From positions 5,859 to 69,858 of the forward strand of contig JASLIG010000088.1 of assembly GCA_030152805.1 (NCBI GenBank): a stretch of DNA of 64,000 nt, in the 5' to 3' direction. This stretch comes from Solirubrobacterales bacterium. GTDB lineage: Bacteria > Actinomycetota > Thermoleophilia > Solirubrobacterales > 70-9. Of this stretch, positions 34,941-44,130 are shown in pieces (the stretch's first letter is position 1; every line of letters begins with the position of its first letter). The position numbers were made by a program, and so were the translations under genes. The notes beneath the pieces were generated by a model. The model was not told the origin of the DNA and did not search any database. It was given only the letters and a program-made list of their open reading frames with translations.

Positions 34941-36098
34941 ATGCCCGAGGCAGTAATCGTCGACACCATCCGCACGCCGATCGGCCGCGCCTTCAAGGGC
35001 TCGCTGGCCCAACTGCGCCCCGACGAGATGGGCGCCTACGTCGTCGACCAGCTGCTCGAGCGCAATCCCGGCGTCGATCCCGCCCTGGTCGAGGACGTCT
35101 TCTGCGGTTGCGGCATGCCGCAGGGTCTGCAGGCCTTCAACATCGGCCGGATCGTCTCGCTGCTCTCCGAGAAGCTGCCGCAGGAGGTCAACGGGGTCAC
35201 GGTCTCGCGCTACTGCTCCTCCAGTCTCGACGCGATCCGTCACGCCGGCAACGCGATCAAGGCCGGCGAGGGCGACGTCTACATCGCCGCCGGGGTCGAG
35301 TGGGTGAGCCGCTACAACGAGCGCACTGAGCCCGCCGGCGCCGACGACCAGAACACCAAGCTGCAGGGCAACGACGGCCAGCCCAACGCCTACATCGAGA
35401 TGGGCAAGACGGCGGTCAACGTCGCCGAACGCTACGAGGTCAGCCGCGCGGACATGGACAAGTTTGCGCAGCGCTCCCAGGAACTGGCGGTCAAATCGCA
35501 GGAGGACGGCTTCTTCGACCGCGAGATCGTCCCGGTGAAGCTGGAGGACGGCACCGAGGTCGCTAGGGACGACGGCCCGCGCGCCTCCTCGACCCTGGAG
35601 AAGCTAAGCCAGCTGCCCGAGTCCTTCGGCGGCGGCGGGGTGACCGCCGGCAACTCCTGCCCGCTCAACGACGGCGCCGCCGCGGTGCTGCTGATGAGCG
35701 ACACGAAGGCCAAGGAGCTCAGCCTGACGCCGCGCGCCCGCATCGTCACCGCCGCCACCTGGGGCAACGAGCCCGAGTACATGGGCGTCGCCCCGATCGG
35801 CGCGATCAAGAAGGTGCTCGACCGGGCGGGGATGACGATGGACGACGTCGACACGGTCGAGCTCAACGAGGCCTTCGCCGCCCAGGTGATCCCGATCATG
35901 GACGAGTGCGACATTCCGCTGGAGAAGCTCAACACCCACGGCGGCGCGATCGCCCTCGGCCACCCCTTCGGCATGACCGGCGCCCGCATGATGGGCACGC
36001 TGCTCAACGTGATGGAGACCGACGATCACCAGGTCGGGATCGAGACGATGTGCGTGGCCGGCGGCCAGGGCAAGGCCATGATCGTCGAACGAGTCTGA
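34941..36098 (+). CDS. Thiolase / acetyl-CoA C-acyltransferase
   Basis: A 385-aa thiolase. The nucleophile Cys is in SRYCSSSLDAI (about residue 91), the His in GGAIALGHPFGMTGAR (about 341), and the second catalytic Cys in CVAGGQGKAMI (about 373). An AGGAGAGA site is close to the ATG. It probably cuts beta-ketoacyl-CoA in fatty acid or ring degradation, or condenses acetyl-CoA. The TGA stop touches the palindromic element copy B, beyond which a crotonase gene follows on the same strand. Confidence 0.93.
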   Translation: MPEAVIVDTIRTPIGRAFKGSLAQLRPDEMGAYVVDQLLERNPGVDPALVEDVFCGCGMPQGLQAFNIGRIVSLLSEKLPQEVNGVTVSRYCSSSLDAIRHAGNAIKAGEGDVYIAAGVEWVSRYNERTEPAGADDQNTKLQGNDGQPNAYIEMGKTAVNVAERYEVSRADMDKFAQRSQELAVKSQEDGFFDREIVPVKLEDGTEVARDDGPRASSTLEKLSQLPESFGGGGVTAGNSCPLNDGAAAVLLMSDTKAKELSLTPRARIVTAATWGNEPEYMGVAPIGAIKKVLDRAGMTMDDVDTVELNEAFAAQVIPIMDECDIPLEKLNTHGGAIALGHPFGMTGARMMGTLLNVMETDDHQVGIETMCVAGGQGKAMIVERV

Positions 36099-36215
36099 GA
36101 GCCCTGGCCCGGTAGGGGTTCCGCTTAACTTTTTGGATGCGGACGCATTTGCTGTCGCCGCGAGGCGAGCGCCCAAAAAGTACAAGACGCTCCACCCCTA
36201 CCGGGCCAGGGCTCT
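36098..36215. repeat. Palindromic intergenic element, copy B
   Basis: Outer arms 36098-36119 and 36194-36215 pair perfectly over 22 bp. The inner stem is ACTTTTTGG (36128-36136) with CCAAAAAGT (36173-36181). Relative to copies A and C both sides have lost one base of a C-G pair, so pairing is kept. The left arm begins on the last base of the thiolase stop codon. It separates thiolase and crotonase genes on the same strand. Confidence 0.87.
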
Positions 36216-36226
36216 AAGGTCCGCTC

Positions 36227-37132
36227 GTGGACACGCTGACCTACGAGGCCGACGGCCGGGTTGCGAGGCTTACGCTGGATCGGCCGGAGCGGGGGAATGG
36301 GATTACGCCGCTGATGCCGGCTGAGATCGCGGCTTGCGTCGAGAAGGCCAATCTCGATCCCGCGGTTCACGTCATCGCGCTCGCCGGGAACGGGTCTGGG
36401 TTTTGCGGGGGCTACGACCTGGTCGCCTCGGCGGAGGGGGATATGGGCGAGCTGGGTGGGGTGGAGGCGCCTCCTGGATCGCCGCTCGACCCGGCGGTCA
36501 TCGGCGCAAACCACATGCCGGATTCGAACTGGGACCCGGTCACCGACTTCCAGTTCATGTGGCGCAACGTGCGCGGCTTCATGAGCCTCTTCCACTCAGA
36601 AAAGCCGGTGCTCTGCAAGGTCCACGGCTACTGCGTCGCCGGCGGCACCGACATGGCGCTCTGCTCGGACCTGCTCGTGATCGCCGACGACGCCAAGATC
36701 GGCTACCCGCCGGCGCGCGTCTGGGGCTCGCCGACGACGGCGCTCTGGGCAGCCCGGGTGGGGCCGATGCGCGCCAAGCGGCTTTTGCTCACCGGCGACT
36801 CGCTGACCGGGGCGCAGGCGGAGGAGTGGGGGCTGGCGACGGAATCGGTACCGGAGGCCGAGCTCGACGAGCGCTTCGAGGCGCTGCTGGAGCGGGTCGC
36901 CCGGCTGCCGATCAACCAGCTGGTGATGATGAAGATGCTGGTCAACCAGGGCCTCTACGCGCAGGGCCTGCACCAGACGCAGCTGCTCGGCACCTTCTTC
37001 GACGGCGTCGCCCGTCACACGGAGGAGGGCCACGGCTTCGTCCGCCGTGCCGCCGAAGGGGGCTTCAAAGAGGCGGTAAAAGAGCGCGACGAGCCCTTTG
37101 GCGACTTCGGCTTGGAGGGATTCGGGGTATGA
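36227..37132 (+). CDS. Enoyl-CoA hydratase/isomerase (crotonase) family protein
   Basis: A 301-aa crotonase starting at GTG 36227. The CoA-binding and oxyanion-hole segments are ALAGNGSGFCGGYDL (about 46-60) and KVHGYCVAGGTDMALCSDLLV (about 127-147). An insertion of about 40 residues between them makes it longer than the usual 260 aa. The position of the second catalytic Glu is taken by other residues (PARVWGSPTT), so hydratase activity is unsure. Its stop overlaps the start of the monooxygenase gene. Confidence 0.88.
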   Translation: MDTLTYEADGRVARLTLDRPERGNGITPLMPAEIAACVEKANLDPAVHVIALAGNGSGFCGGYDLVASAEGDMGELGGVEAPPGSPLDPAVIGANHMPDSNWDPVTDFQFMWRNVRGFMSLFHSEKPVLCKVHGYCVAGGTDMALCSDLLVIADDAKIGYPPARVWGSPTTALWAARVGPMRAKRLLLTGDSLTGAQAEEWGLATESVPEAELDERFEALLERVARLPINQLVMMKMLVNQGLYAQGLHQTQLLGTFFDGVARHTEEGHGFVRRAAEGGFKEAVKERDEPFGDFGLEGFGV

Positions 37133-38613
37133 GCGAGCGACCCTCGATCGCGGTCGTCGGCGGCGGCTTCGGCGGCGTCGGCGCGGCGGCGATGCTGAAG
37201 CGCGATGGCTATGACGACGTCACCGTGTTTGAGAAGGGCGAGCGCGTCGGCGGCGTCTGGCATCGCAACACCTACCCGGGGGCCGCTTGCGACGTTCCCT
37301 CGCACCTCTACGAGTTCTCCTTCGCACCCAACCGTTGGTCGCGGCGCTACGCGCCACAGGCGGAGATCCAGGCCTACGTCGAAGGCGTCGCACGCCGCTT
37401 CGGCGTGCTCGACCGCATCCGCACCGGCACCGAGGTGAGCAGCGCCAGCTGGGACGAGCGGCGCGGCAAGTGGGCGTTGGAGACGAGCGGTGAGCGACAC
37501 GAGGCCGACGTCCTCCTCACTGCCTGCGGCCAGCTCTCCGTGCCGAAGACGCCGCCGATCCCCGGCCTCGACGGTTTCGACGGCCCCGCCTTCCACACGG
37601 CCGATTGGCGCCACGACATCGACCTCGACGGCAAGCGGGTTGCCGTGATCGGCACCGGTTGCAGCGCAATTCAGGTCGTGCCGGCGATCCAACCGATCGC
37701 GCAGCGAGTCGACGTCTACCAGCGCTCGCCGGGCTGGACGCTGCCGAAGATGGACTATGCCTACCCGGAGTGGGCACACGCTCTCTTCAGGCGAGTGCCG
37801 GCCCTCCGCCGCCTCGACCGCGCCTCGATCTTCGCCTTCCACGAGCTCGCCGCGGCGGCGCTGACCCGGCAGCGCTGGCTGCTGCCGGCGTTTCGCGCCC
37901 TCGGCCGGCGCCAGATCAAGATCGCGATCGAGGACCCCGAGCTGCGCCGCCGGGTAACGCCTGCGGACGAGTTCGGCTGTAAGCGGGTGATGCTGACCGA
38001 CGAGTGGTACCCGGCCCTGGCCCGGCCCAACGTGGAGCTGGTCGCGGAGGGGATTGAGGCGGTCACCGCAGCGGGCATCCTCGACACCGGCGGCGTGGAG
38101 CGACCTGCCGACGTGCTGGTCTTCGCAACCGGCTTCGCCAGCCACGACTTCGTCGCGCCGATGGAGATCGTCGGCAGCAGCGGCCGCACCCTCGAGGAGG
38201 AGTGGGGGGAGGTGCCCCGCGCCTACCTGGGACTGAGCGTGCGGGGCTTCCCCAACATGTTCCTGCTCTACGGGCCCAACACGAACGGCGGCAGCGGCTC
38301 CGTCATCAACACGCTCGAGTGCGGGATCGACCATGTGCTTGCCGCTCTGCACGGCATGGAACGCGCCAGGGCGCGCCGCATCGAGGTCGTGCCCGCTGCC
38401 GTCGAGGGCTTCGACCGCGAACTGCGCACCGCCCTGGCGAAGACGGTCTGGCACAGCGGCTGCACGAGCTGGTACGTCGACGAGAACGGCAACGACCCGA
38501 GCCAGTGGCCCTGGCTGTGGAGCGCCTATCGTCGCCGCACCCGGCGGCTGGAGCCGGGCGCCTACGAGCTGAGCGCGGGGCCGGCGCCGGTCGAGTCAGC
38601 TGCCCTGGGGTAG
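37129..38613 (+). CDS. FAD/NADPH monooxygenase, Baeyer-Villiger type
   Basis: A 494-aa flavin monooxygenase from ATG 37129 (ATGA overlap with the crotonase). The FAD motif is VVGGGFGGVGAAAML (about 9-23), the Baeyer-Villiger-like region GGVWHRNTYPGAACDVPSHLYEFSF is at about 40-64, and the NADPH motif VIGTGCSAIQV is at about 171-181. FATGFASHDF is the usual late motif. Enzymes of this type insert oxygen next to ketones or oxidise soft atoms. With thiolase, crotonase and thioesterase nearby it may serve catabolism of a cyclic or branched ketone. Confidence 0.9.
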   Translation: MSERPSIAVVGGGFGGVGAAAMLKRDGYDDVTVFEKGERVGGVWHRNTYPGAACDVPSHLYEFSFAPNRWSRRYAPQAEIQAYVEGVARRFGVLDRIRTGTEVSSASWDERRGKWALETSGERHEADVLLTACGQLSVPKTPPIPGLDGFDGPAFHTADWRHDIDLDGKRVAVIGTGCSAIQVVPAIQPIAQRVDVYQRSPGWTLPKMDYAYPEWAHALFRRVPALRRLDRASIFAFHELAAAALTRQRWLLPAFRALGRRQIKIAIEDPELRRRVTPADEFGCKRVMLTDEWYPALARPNVELVAEGIEAVTAAGILDTGGVERPADVLVFATGFASHDFVAPMEIVGSSGRTLEEEWGEVPRAYLGLSVRGFPNMFLLYGPNTNGGSGSVINTLECGIDHVLAALHGMERARARRIEVVPAAVEGFDRELRTALAKTVWHSGCTSWYVDENGNDPSQWPWLWSAYRRRTRRLEPGAYELSAGPAPVESAALG

Positions 38614-38626
38614 GGTGGCCGCCGCG

Positions 38627-39082
38627 ATGAGCGAGGCTCCGACAAGCGGCGACCGCTCGCCCTTCACCCCCGAGAACGTGCGCGCCTTCATCGGCGGCAG
38701 CTTCCCCGGTGACCTCGGCATCGAACCGATCGAGATCGAGGACTCCTTCGCCAGCGGCCGCATCGTCGTCGACCAGCGCCACCTGCACCCGGGCGGCTAT
38801 GTGCACGGCGGCGTCTGGACTGCGCTCGGCGACACGGTCGCCGCCTGGGTCACCTTTCGCAACATCCCGCCGGAACACAACTTCACCACGATCGAGCTCA
38901 AGCTCAACGTCTTCTCGGCCGGCCTGCTCGGCGACGAGATCGTCGCCGTCGGCACGCCCCTGCACGCCGGCAAGAGCACGGTCGTCGTCGAGGTCAGGCT
39001 GGAGCGGATTCGCGAGGGGGCGGAGCCCCGTCTGGCGGCCAACATGATCGTCAGCCAGTTCGTACTGCCACCGAGCGCATAG
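38627..39082 (+). CDS. PaaI-type hotdog-fold thioesterase
   Basis: A 151-aa hotdog-fold protein; ATG 38627 is chosen over GTG 38615. The PaaI-family motif is HLHPGGYVHGGVWTALGDTVAAW (about 45-67), with the GG turn and Asp of the active site, followed by TTIELKLNVFSAGLLGDEI. It probably hydrolyses an acyl- or aryl-CoA formed by the upstream pathway. Its TAG stop overlaps the left end of palindromic element copy C. Confidence 0.88.
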   Translation: MSEAPTSGDRSPFTPENVRAFIGGSFPGDLGIEPIEIEDSFASGRIVVDQRHLHPGGYVHGGVWTALGDTVAAWVTFRNIPPEHNFTTIELKLNVFSAGLLGDEIVAVGTPLHAGKSTVVVEVRLERIREGAEPRLAANMIVSQFVLPPSA

Positions 39083-39194
39083 GACCCGTCCCGGTAGGGG
39101 TTTCGCTTAACTTTTTCGGTGGTGCGGCTGCCGCCTTCCGAGGGGCGAATTGCCGAAAAAGTACAAGACGCTCCACCCCTACCGAGACGGGTCC
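39082..39194. repeat. Palindromic intergenic element, copy C
   Basis: Outer arms 39082-39101 and 39175-39194 pair over 20 bp with one mismatch. The inner stem ACTTTTTCGG (39110-39119) pairs with CCGAAAAAGT (39153-39162). The left end covers the last base of the thioesterase stop. The right arm contains the stop codon and final codons of the convergent P-type ATPase, so the element fills the whole space between two converging genes. Confidence 0.87.
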
Positions 39195-41572
39195 GAAGCG
39201 GGCCCTTCCAGAGCTTCTATTTGTGGCAGCCTCCAGAGGACGCTGGCGATCGTGAGGCCGGCTGCGGCGGAAAGCAGGGCGAGGAACCACTGGGAGGCGC
39301 TGAGGATCACCATTTCGAAGAAGTCGCGCACCGGGGCGGCGGCGAGGATCAGGGCGAAGAGGGCGCCGAGGCCGGCGATCAAGGCGAGCATGTAGCTCTG
39401 GATCGCGATGTGCTCGCGGCCCGGGCCGCGCTCGAGCAGCAGCACGAAGCTGAGCCCGAGCACGATCAGCGTCGTCGTCGCGGCCGTGCGCCCTGCCTCG
39501 AGGCTGCCGCCGAAGACGGTGTCGACGAGGAAGAAGGAGAGGATCGAGCCGAGCGCCGTCGCCAGGCCCGCCGGCACCGCGAACGCGGCCAGGGCCCTGA
39601 GCAGGCGGCCGCGGTAGAGCGGCCCGTCTGAGGGCGCCAGGGCGAGGACGAAGGAGGGGATGCCGATCGTCAGGAAGGCGGCAAGCGTGAGGTGGCGGGG
39701 GAGGAAGGGGAAGGCGAAACCCGGGATCGCGACGAGCAGGATCAGCGCCGCCGCGTAGACCGTCTTGGTCAGGTACAGGCGCCCGAGCCGGTGGATGTTG
39801 CGGGCGATCCGCCGTCCCTCGCCGACCGCTTGGGGCAGCCGGGCGAACTCGTCCTTGAGCAGGACCACGTCGGCGACCCCCTTGGTCACCTGCGCCCCGG
39901 ATCCCATCGCCACCGCCATCCGCGCCCGCTTCAGCGCCGGTACGTCGTTGACCCCGTCGCCGATCATCGCCGCGTAGCGGCCGGAGGCGGCGAGCGCCCC
40001 GACCAGGTCGCGCTTCTGCTCGGGCTTGATCCGGCAGAAGACGGTGTTTTGCTGCGCAGCCGCGGCGAGCCCTTCGGCGTCCTCGGGCAGTTCGTGGCCC
40101 TCGATAACGCCGGCGTCTCGCGGAACTCCCACCGCGGCGGCGACCGCCGTGACCGTCGCCCGCGCGTCGCCGGAGATCAGCTTCAGGTCGACGTCCTCCG
40201 CGCGCATCGTCGCCACCGTTTCCGCCGCGTCGGGCCGCAACGTCTCCTCGAGCACGATCAGCGCTACCGGGGCAAGCCGCGGCGCTCCCTGAGCGGCGGG
40301 GTCGGACGGCAGCGGATCGCTGGTCTCGCCGAAGGCGACCACGCGGCGCCCCGCCGCGGTCTCGCGCTCGAGCACGCGGGCGAGGCCGGGCGGCAGGGCC
40401 AGCGCCCCCGCCGCGGCGAGCACGTCGGGGGCGCCGAGCACGTAGCTGGTCGAGTCGATCTGCAGGCCGCTCCACTTCCACTCCGAGGAGAACGCGACTT
40501 CCCCGGAGACGCGACCGGCTTCGCCGGGAAAGCGCTCGCCGATCGCTTCCAGGGTGCGGTTGCGGTCGCCGGCGCTGGCGGCGAAGTGTCCCAGCGCCGC
40601 GTGGGCGGCCTTCGCGTCCACGCCCTCCGCCACCTCGACGCCGAGCAGGCGCAGCTCGCCGTCGGTCAGGGTGCCGGTCTTGTCGACGCAGATCGTGTCG
40701 ACCGAGGCGAGGCTCTCGGTTGCGCTCATCTGCTGCACGAGGGTGTCCTTGCGCGCCAGGCGCACGGCGGCGACGGCGAAGGTAACGCTCATCAGCAGCA
40801 CCAGTCCCTCGGGGACAAGCGTGACCAGGCCCGCGGTGGCGGTCTGCGCCGCCTCCTCGATGCCGGTGTTGCGCAGCTTCAAGGTGAGGATCAGCAGTAC
40901 CGCCAGCGGCACCATCGCGTAGACGCAGGCGACGATCACGCGGTTGACCTCGCCCTGCAGCGGCGAGGGGGGGTGGCGGAAGGCGCGCGCCTCGCCGGCC
41001 AGCTTGCCCGCGTAGCTCTGCTCGCGCACCGCGTCGACCACGTAGTGGCCGGAGCCGCTGATGCAGAAGGAGCCCGAAAGCGCGCGGTCGCCGCTGCCCT
41101 TCGGCACCCCGTCGGCCTCGCCGGTGAGCATCGACTCGTCGAGCGTCATGCCGCGGCTGCGGATCACCTCACCGTCGGCGACGAGCTGGTCGCCGGGCTC
41201 GACCTGGATCGCGTCGCCGCGCACGATCTCCTCGGCGAGCAGGCTGAGCACGGCGCCGTCGCGGACCACCTTGGCGTGCGGCGCGACCAGCACCGCCAAC
41301 TCGTCGAGCGTGCGCTTCGCCTTCAGCTCCTGGCGGATGCCTATGTAGGAGTTGATCACCGCGATCAGGCCGAAGATCGAGTCGGCGTAGAGGCCGAGGC
41401 CGAGATCGAGCACGAAGAAGGCGCCGATGATCGCGTTGAAGAGCGTGAAGACGTTGCCGGCGACGATGCTGGAGACCGAGCGCGAGGAGTCCTCGGCGGG
41501 GGGCCCCAGCTCGCGCAGCCGCTTCTTAGCCGTGGCGCTGGAGAGGCCCTGCTCGATCGCCGCTTCGCTCAT
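39179..41572 (-). CDS. P-type cation-transporting ATPase (CtpE-like)
   Basis: A 797-aa P-type ATPase. The actuator loop is LDESMLTGEADGVPKG, the phosphorylation site ICVDKTGTLTDGE, the hinge MIGDGVNDVPALKRARMAVAMGSG, and helix 4 LVTLVPEGLVLLMSVTF. It has no CPC metal motif and no N-terminal heavy-metal domain, so it is not a copper/zinc type. The VPEGL helix-4 motif and length match mycobacterial CtpE, a calcium transporter. Calcium is therefore the best guess. The last codons lie in repeat copy C. Confidence 0.9.
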   Translation of the reverse strand: MSEAAIEQGLSSATAKKRLRELGPPAEDSSRSVSSIVAGNVFTLFNAIIGAFFVLDLGLGLYADSIFGLIAVINSYIGIRQELKAKRTLDELAVLVAPHAKVVRDGAVLSLLAEEIVRGDAIQVEPGDQLVADGEVIRSRGMTLDESMLTGEADGVPKGSGDRALSGSFCISGSGHYVVDAVREQSYAGKLAGEARAFRHPPSPLQGEVNRVIVACVYAMVPLAVLLILTLKLRNTGIEEAAQTATAGLVTLVPEGLVLLMSVTFAVAAVRLARKDTLVQQMSATESLASVDTICVDKTGTLTDGELRLLGVEVAEGVDAKAAHAALGHFAASAGDRNRTLEAIGERFPGEAGRVSGEVAFSSEWKWSGLQIDSTSYVLGAPDVLAAAGALALPPGLARVLERETAAGRRVVAFGETSDPLPSDPAAQGAPRLAPVALIVLEETLRPDAAETVATMRAEDVDLKLISGDARATVTAVAAAVGVPRDAGVIEGHELPEDAEGLAAAAQQNTVFCRIKPEQKRDLVGALAASGRYAAMIGDGVNDVPALKRARMAVAMGSGAQVTKGVADVVLLKDEFARLPQAVGEGRRIARNIHRLGRLYLTKTVYAAALILLVAIPGFAFPFLPRHLTLAAFLTIGIPSFVLALAPSDGPLYRGRLLRALAAFAVPAGLATALGSILSFFLVDTVFGGSLEAGRTAATTTLIVLGLSFVLLLERGPGREHIAIQSYMLALIAGLGALFALILAAAPVRDFFEMVILSASQWFLALLSAAAGLTIASVLWRLPQIEALEGPASDPSR

Positions 41573-41601
41573 CGTCGCCTATTCAATAGGGTGAGCGCCG
41601 G

Positions 41602-42651
41602 ATGGCTTTGAAGCTCGGACTCAACCTCGGCTACTGGGGCATCGGCCCGGCCGGCGAGGACGCCCTCGAGGTCGTCCAGGCCGCCGAGAGCGCCGGCTTC
41701 GAGTCGGTCTGGGTGGCCGAGTCCTACGGCTCCGACGTGGTCAGCGTGCTCGCCTGGCTGGCACCGCAGACGAAGACGCTCAAGCTCGGCGCCGCGATCA
41801 TGCAGGTGCCGGCCCGTCCCCCCGCTGCCGCGGCGATGGCCGGCGCAACGATCGACAAGCTCTCCGGCGGGCGCTTCCTCTTCGGCTTCGGCCCCTCCGG
41901 GCCGCAGGTCTCCGAAGGCTGGTACGGCGTCCCCTACGCCAAGCCGTGGGGACGCACCCGCGAGTACATCGAAGTGGTTCGCGAGATCGTCGCCCGCGAG
42001 GACAAGGTCGATCACCAGGGCGAGCATTATCAGCTCCCTCTACCCGGGGGAGAGGGAAAGCCGCTGAAGCTCAACTTCCACCCCGAGCGCTCCCAAATCC
42101 CGGTCTTCGTCGGCGCGATCGGCCGCAAGTCGGTGGAGATGGCGGCGGAGATCGCCGACGGTTGGATCCCGATTTTCTTCAGCGTCGACGCCTTCGAGCA
42201 GACCTGGGGGGAGCACCTCGAGGCGGGCTTCGCCAAGGGCGGCCGGCAGCGCTCCGACCTCGAGGTCTCGCCCTCCCTGCAGGTCGCGATCGACGGTGAC
42301 CTCGAGGCCGCCAAGGCGGTTGTCAAGGCCGGCCTGGTCCTCTACTTCGGCGGCATGGGGAGCCGCAAGACCAACTTCTACGTCGACCTCGCCCACCGCT
42401 TCGGCTTCGGCGAGGTCGCCGACGAGGTGCAGAAGCGCTTCCAGGACGGCGATCGCGGCGGTGCCTTCGAGGCGGTGCCCGATGAGATCGTCGAGGCGAC
42501 CTCGCTGGTTGGCACCGAGGCCGAGGTTGCGGAGCGGATCGAGCGCTTCCGCGGCGCCGGCATCGACCGCCTGATCGTCTCGCCGGTGCACGCCGAGCGG
42601 GATCAGCAGCTGCATACTCTCCAGCGCCTGGCCGCTCTGACCGCCGGCTGA
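41602..42651 (+). CDS. LLM-class F420-dependent oxidoreductase
   Basis: A 349-aa TIM-barrel oxidoreductase of the luciferase-like superfamily. It starts MALKLGLNLGYWG, carries GFESVWVAESYGSDVVSVLAWLA and SGGRFLFGFGPSGPQVSEGWYG (phosphate-binding region), and ends with FRGAGIDRLIVSPVHA. It closely resembles the F420-dependent Rv3520c-like subgroup. The substrate is unknown. It is divergent from the ATPase gene, with 29 bases between starts, and precedes the transhydrogenase genes on the same strand. Confidence 0.87.
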   Translation: MALKLGLNLGYWGIGPAGEDALEVVQAAESAGFESVWVAESYGSDVVSVLAWLAPQTKTLKLGAAIMQVPARPPAAAAMAGATIDKLSGGRFLFGFGPSGPQVSEGWYGVPYAKPWGRTREYIEVVREIVAREDKVDHQGEHYQLPLPGGEGKPLKLNFHPERSQIPVFVGAIGRKSVEMAAEIADGWIPIFFSVDAFEQTWGEHLEAGFAKGGRQRSDLEVSPSLQVAIDGDLEAAKAVVKAGLVLYFGGMGSRKTNFYVDLAHRFGFGEVADEVQKRFQDGDRGGAFEAVPDEIVEATSLVGTEAEVAERIERFRGAGIDRLIVSPVHAERDQQLHTLQRLAALTAG

Positions 42652-42688
42652 CGCCCCCGACCCGCTTTCACATAACCTTCCGCGCCGC

Positions 42689-43816
42689 GTGAAAATCGGA
42701 GTGCCGAAAGAGACCGCCGAGGGGGAGCGCCGGGTCGCGCTGGTCCCTGACGCCGTCAAATCCCTCGCCGCAAACGAGAAGGTCGAGGTGCTGGTCGAGA
42801 AGGGTGCCGGCGAGGAGGCCGGCCACCCCGACTCCCAGTACTCCGAAGCGGGTGCCGAGGTCGTCGAGGGCGAAGTTACCTGGGGCGCCGACGTCGTCCT
42901 CCGCGTCGCCGCCCCTTCCAATGAGGAAATCGGTCGCCTCGGGTCCGGCCAGGTCCTGATCGGACATCTGGCGCCCTGGACCGCTGCCGATTCCAACAGG
43001 GCGCTCGCCCAAGCGGGCGTGACCAGCTTCGCGATGGAGGCGATCCCGCGCACGACGCGGGCGCAGGCGATGGACGCGCTCTCCTCGCAGGCGGCCGCGG
43101 CCGGCTACGCCGCCACCCTGATCGGCGCCCGTGAGTCGGGCCGATTCTTCGGCATGATGACCACGGCCGCCGGCACCGTGCCGCCGGCGAAGGTGTTGGT
43201 GCTCGGCGCCGGCGTCGCCGGCCTGCAGGCGGTCGCGACGGCGAAGCGCCTGGGCGCGATCGTCACCGGCTTCGACATCCGCCGCGCCGCTTGGGAGCAG
43301 ATCGCCTCGCTCGGCGGCCGGCCGCTGGAACTGGACTTCATTCCCGACGCCGAGGGCGAGGGCGGCTACGCCCGTCCGCTCACCGACGAGGAGAACGCGC
43401 AGGTGCGCGACGCGCTCAGCGAGAACGCCGCCCGCCAGGACGTGATCGTCACCACCGCCGCGATTCCCGGTCGGCCGGCGCCGCTGCTGATCACTGCCGA
43501 GGCGGTACGCGGCATGCAGCCCGGCTCGGTGATCGTCGACCTCGCCGCCGAGACCGGCGGCAACTGCGAGCTGACCGAGGCCGGCCAGACTGTGGTCGAG
43601 GGCGGCGTCAAGGTGCTCGGCCCGCGCAACCTCGCCAGCGAGATGCCGCTGCCCGCCTCCCAGCTCTACGCCAAGAACCTCGAGAACCTGCTCGGGCTCC
43701 TGGTCAGCGAGGAGGGCGAGCTGACGATCGACTTCGAGGACGACATCGTCGATGCCGCCTGCATCACCCACGGCGGCGAGATCAAGAACGAGAGAGCCGC
43801 GGGGAGGGACTCATGA
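42689..43816 (+). CDS. pntAA: NAD(P) transhydrogenase subunit alpha part 1
   Basis: A 375-aa soluble NAD-binding subunit starting at GTG 42689. The N-terminal alanine dehydrogenase/PNT region begins MKIGVPKETAEGERRVALVPDAV. The NAD Rossmann motif VLVLGAGVAGLQAVATAKRLGA is at about 170-191. RPAPLLITAEAVRGMQPGSVIVDLAAETGGN is the conserved domain I closure. It works with PntAB and PntB to make NADPH from NADH using the proton gradient. It overlaps pntAB at ATGA. Confidence 0.94.
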   Translation: MKIGVPKETAEGERRVALVPDAVKSLAANEKVEVLVEKGAGEEAGHPDSQYSEAGAEVVEGEVTWGADVVLRVAAPSNEEIGRLGSGQVLIGHLAPWTAADSNRALAQAGVTSFAMEAIPRTTRAQAMDALSSQAAAAGYAATLIGARESGRFFGMMTTAAGTVPPAKVLVLGAGVAGLQAVATAKRLGAIVTGFDIRRAAWEQIASLGGRPLELDFIPDAEGEGGYARPLTDEENAQVRDALSENAARQDVIVTTAAIPGRPAPLLITAEAVRGMQPGSVIVDLAAETGGNCELTEAGQTVVEGGVKVLGPRNLASEMPLPASQLYAKNLENLLGLLVSEEGELTIDFEDDIVDAACITHGGEIKNERAAGRDS

Positions 43817-44130
43817 GCTTGATGACCGAGATCACGATCTTCGTCCTCGCCGCCTTCGTCGGCTTCGAGGTGATCTCGAAGGTGCCGACGACCCTGCACA
43901 CGCCGCTGATGTCGCAGACCAACGCGATCCACGGCATCGTCATGCTCGGCGGGCTGATCGTCGTCGGCTTCGCCGACGACGGACTCGAGTACGCGATCGG
44001 CACGATCGCGATCGCCTTCGGGGCGATCAACATCGTCGGCGGCTTCATGGTCACCGACCGGATGCTCGGCATGTTCTCCAAAAAGCCGAAACCGAAGGCC
44101 GAGGCCGAGGGCAAGGACGGCGGCAAATGA
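43813..44130 (+). CDS. pntAB: NAD(P) transhydrogenase subunit alpha part 2
   Basis: A 105-aa membrane subunit with three helices (about 8-25, 38-55 and 60-80). It includes LHTPLMSQTNAIHGIVMLGGL, where the His is part of the proton path, and ends in a Lys/Glu tail (KKPKPKAEAEGKDGGK). It is split from PntAA as in many actinobacteria, rather than fused as in E. coli. It overlaps pntB at ATGA. Confidence 0.93.
   Translation: MSLMTEITIFVLAAFVGFEVISKVPTTLHTPLMSQTNAIHGIVMLGGLIVVGFADDGLEYAIGTIAIAFGAINIVGGFMVTDRMLGMFSKKPKPKAEAEGKDGGK

Noticed and set aside
36334..37128. Long in-frame extension upstream of the monooxygenase start
   Set aside because: It is the off-frame shadow of the crotonase gene. 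The conserved FAD motif begins nine residues after ATG 37129, which also gives the ATGA overlap.
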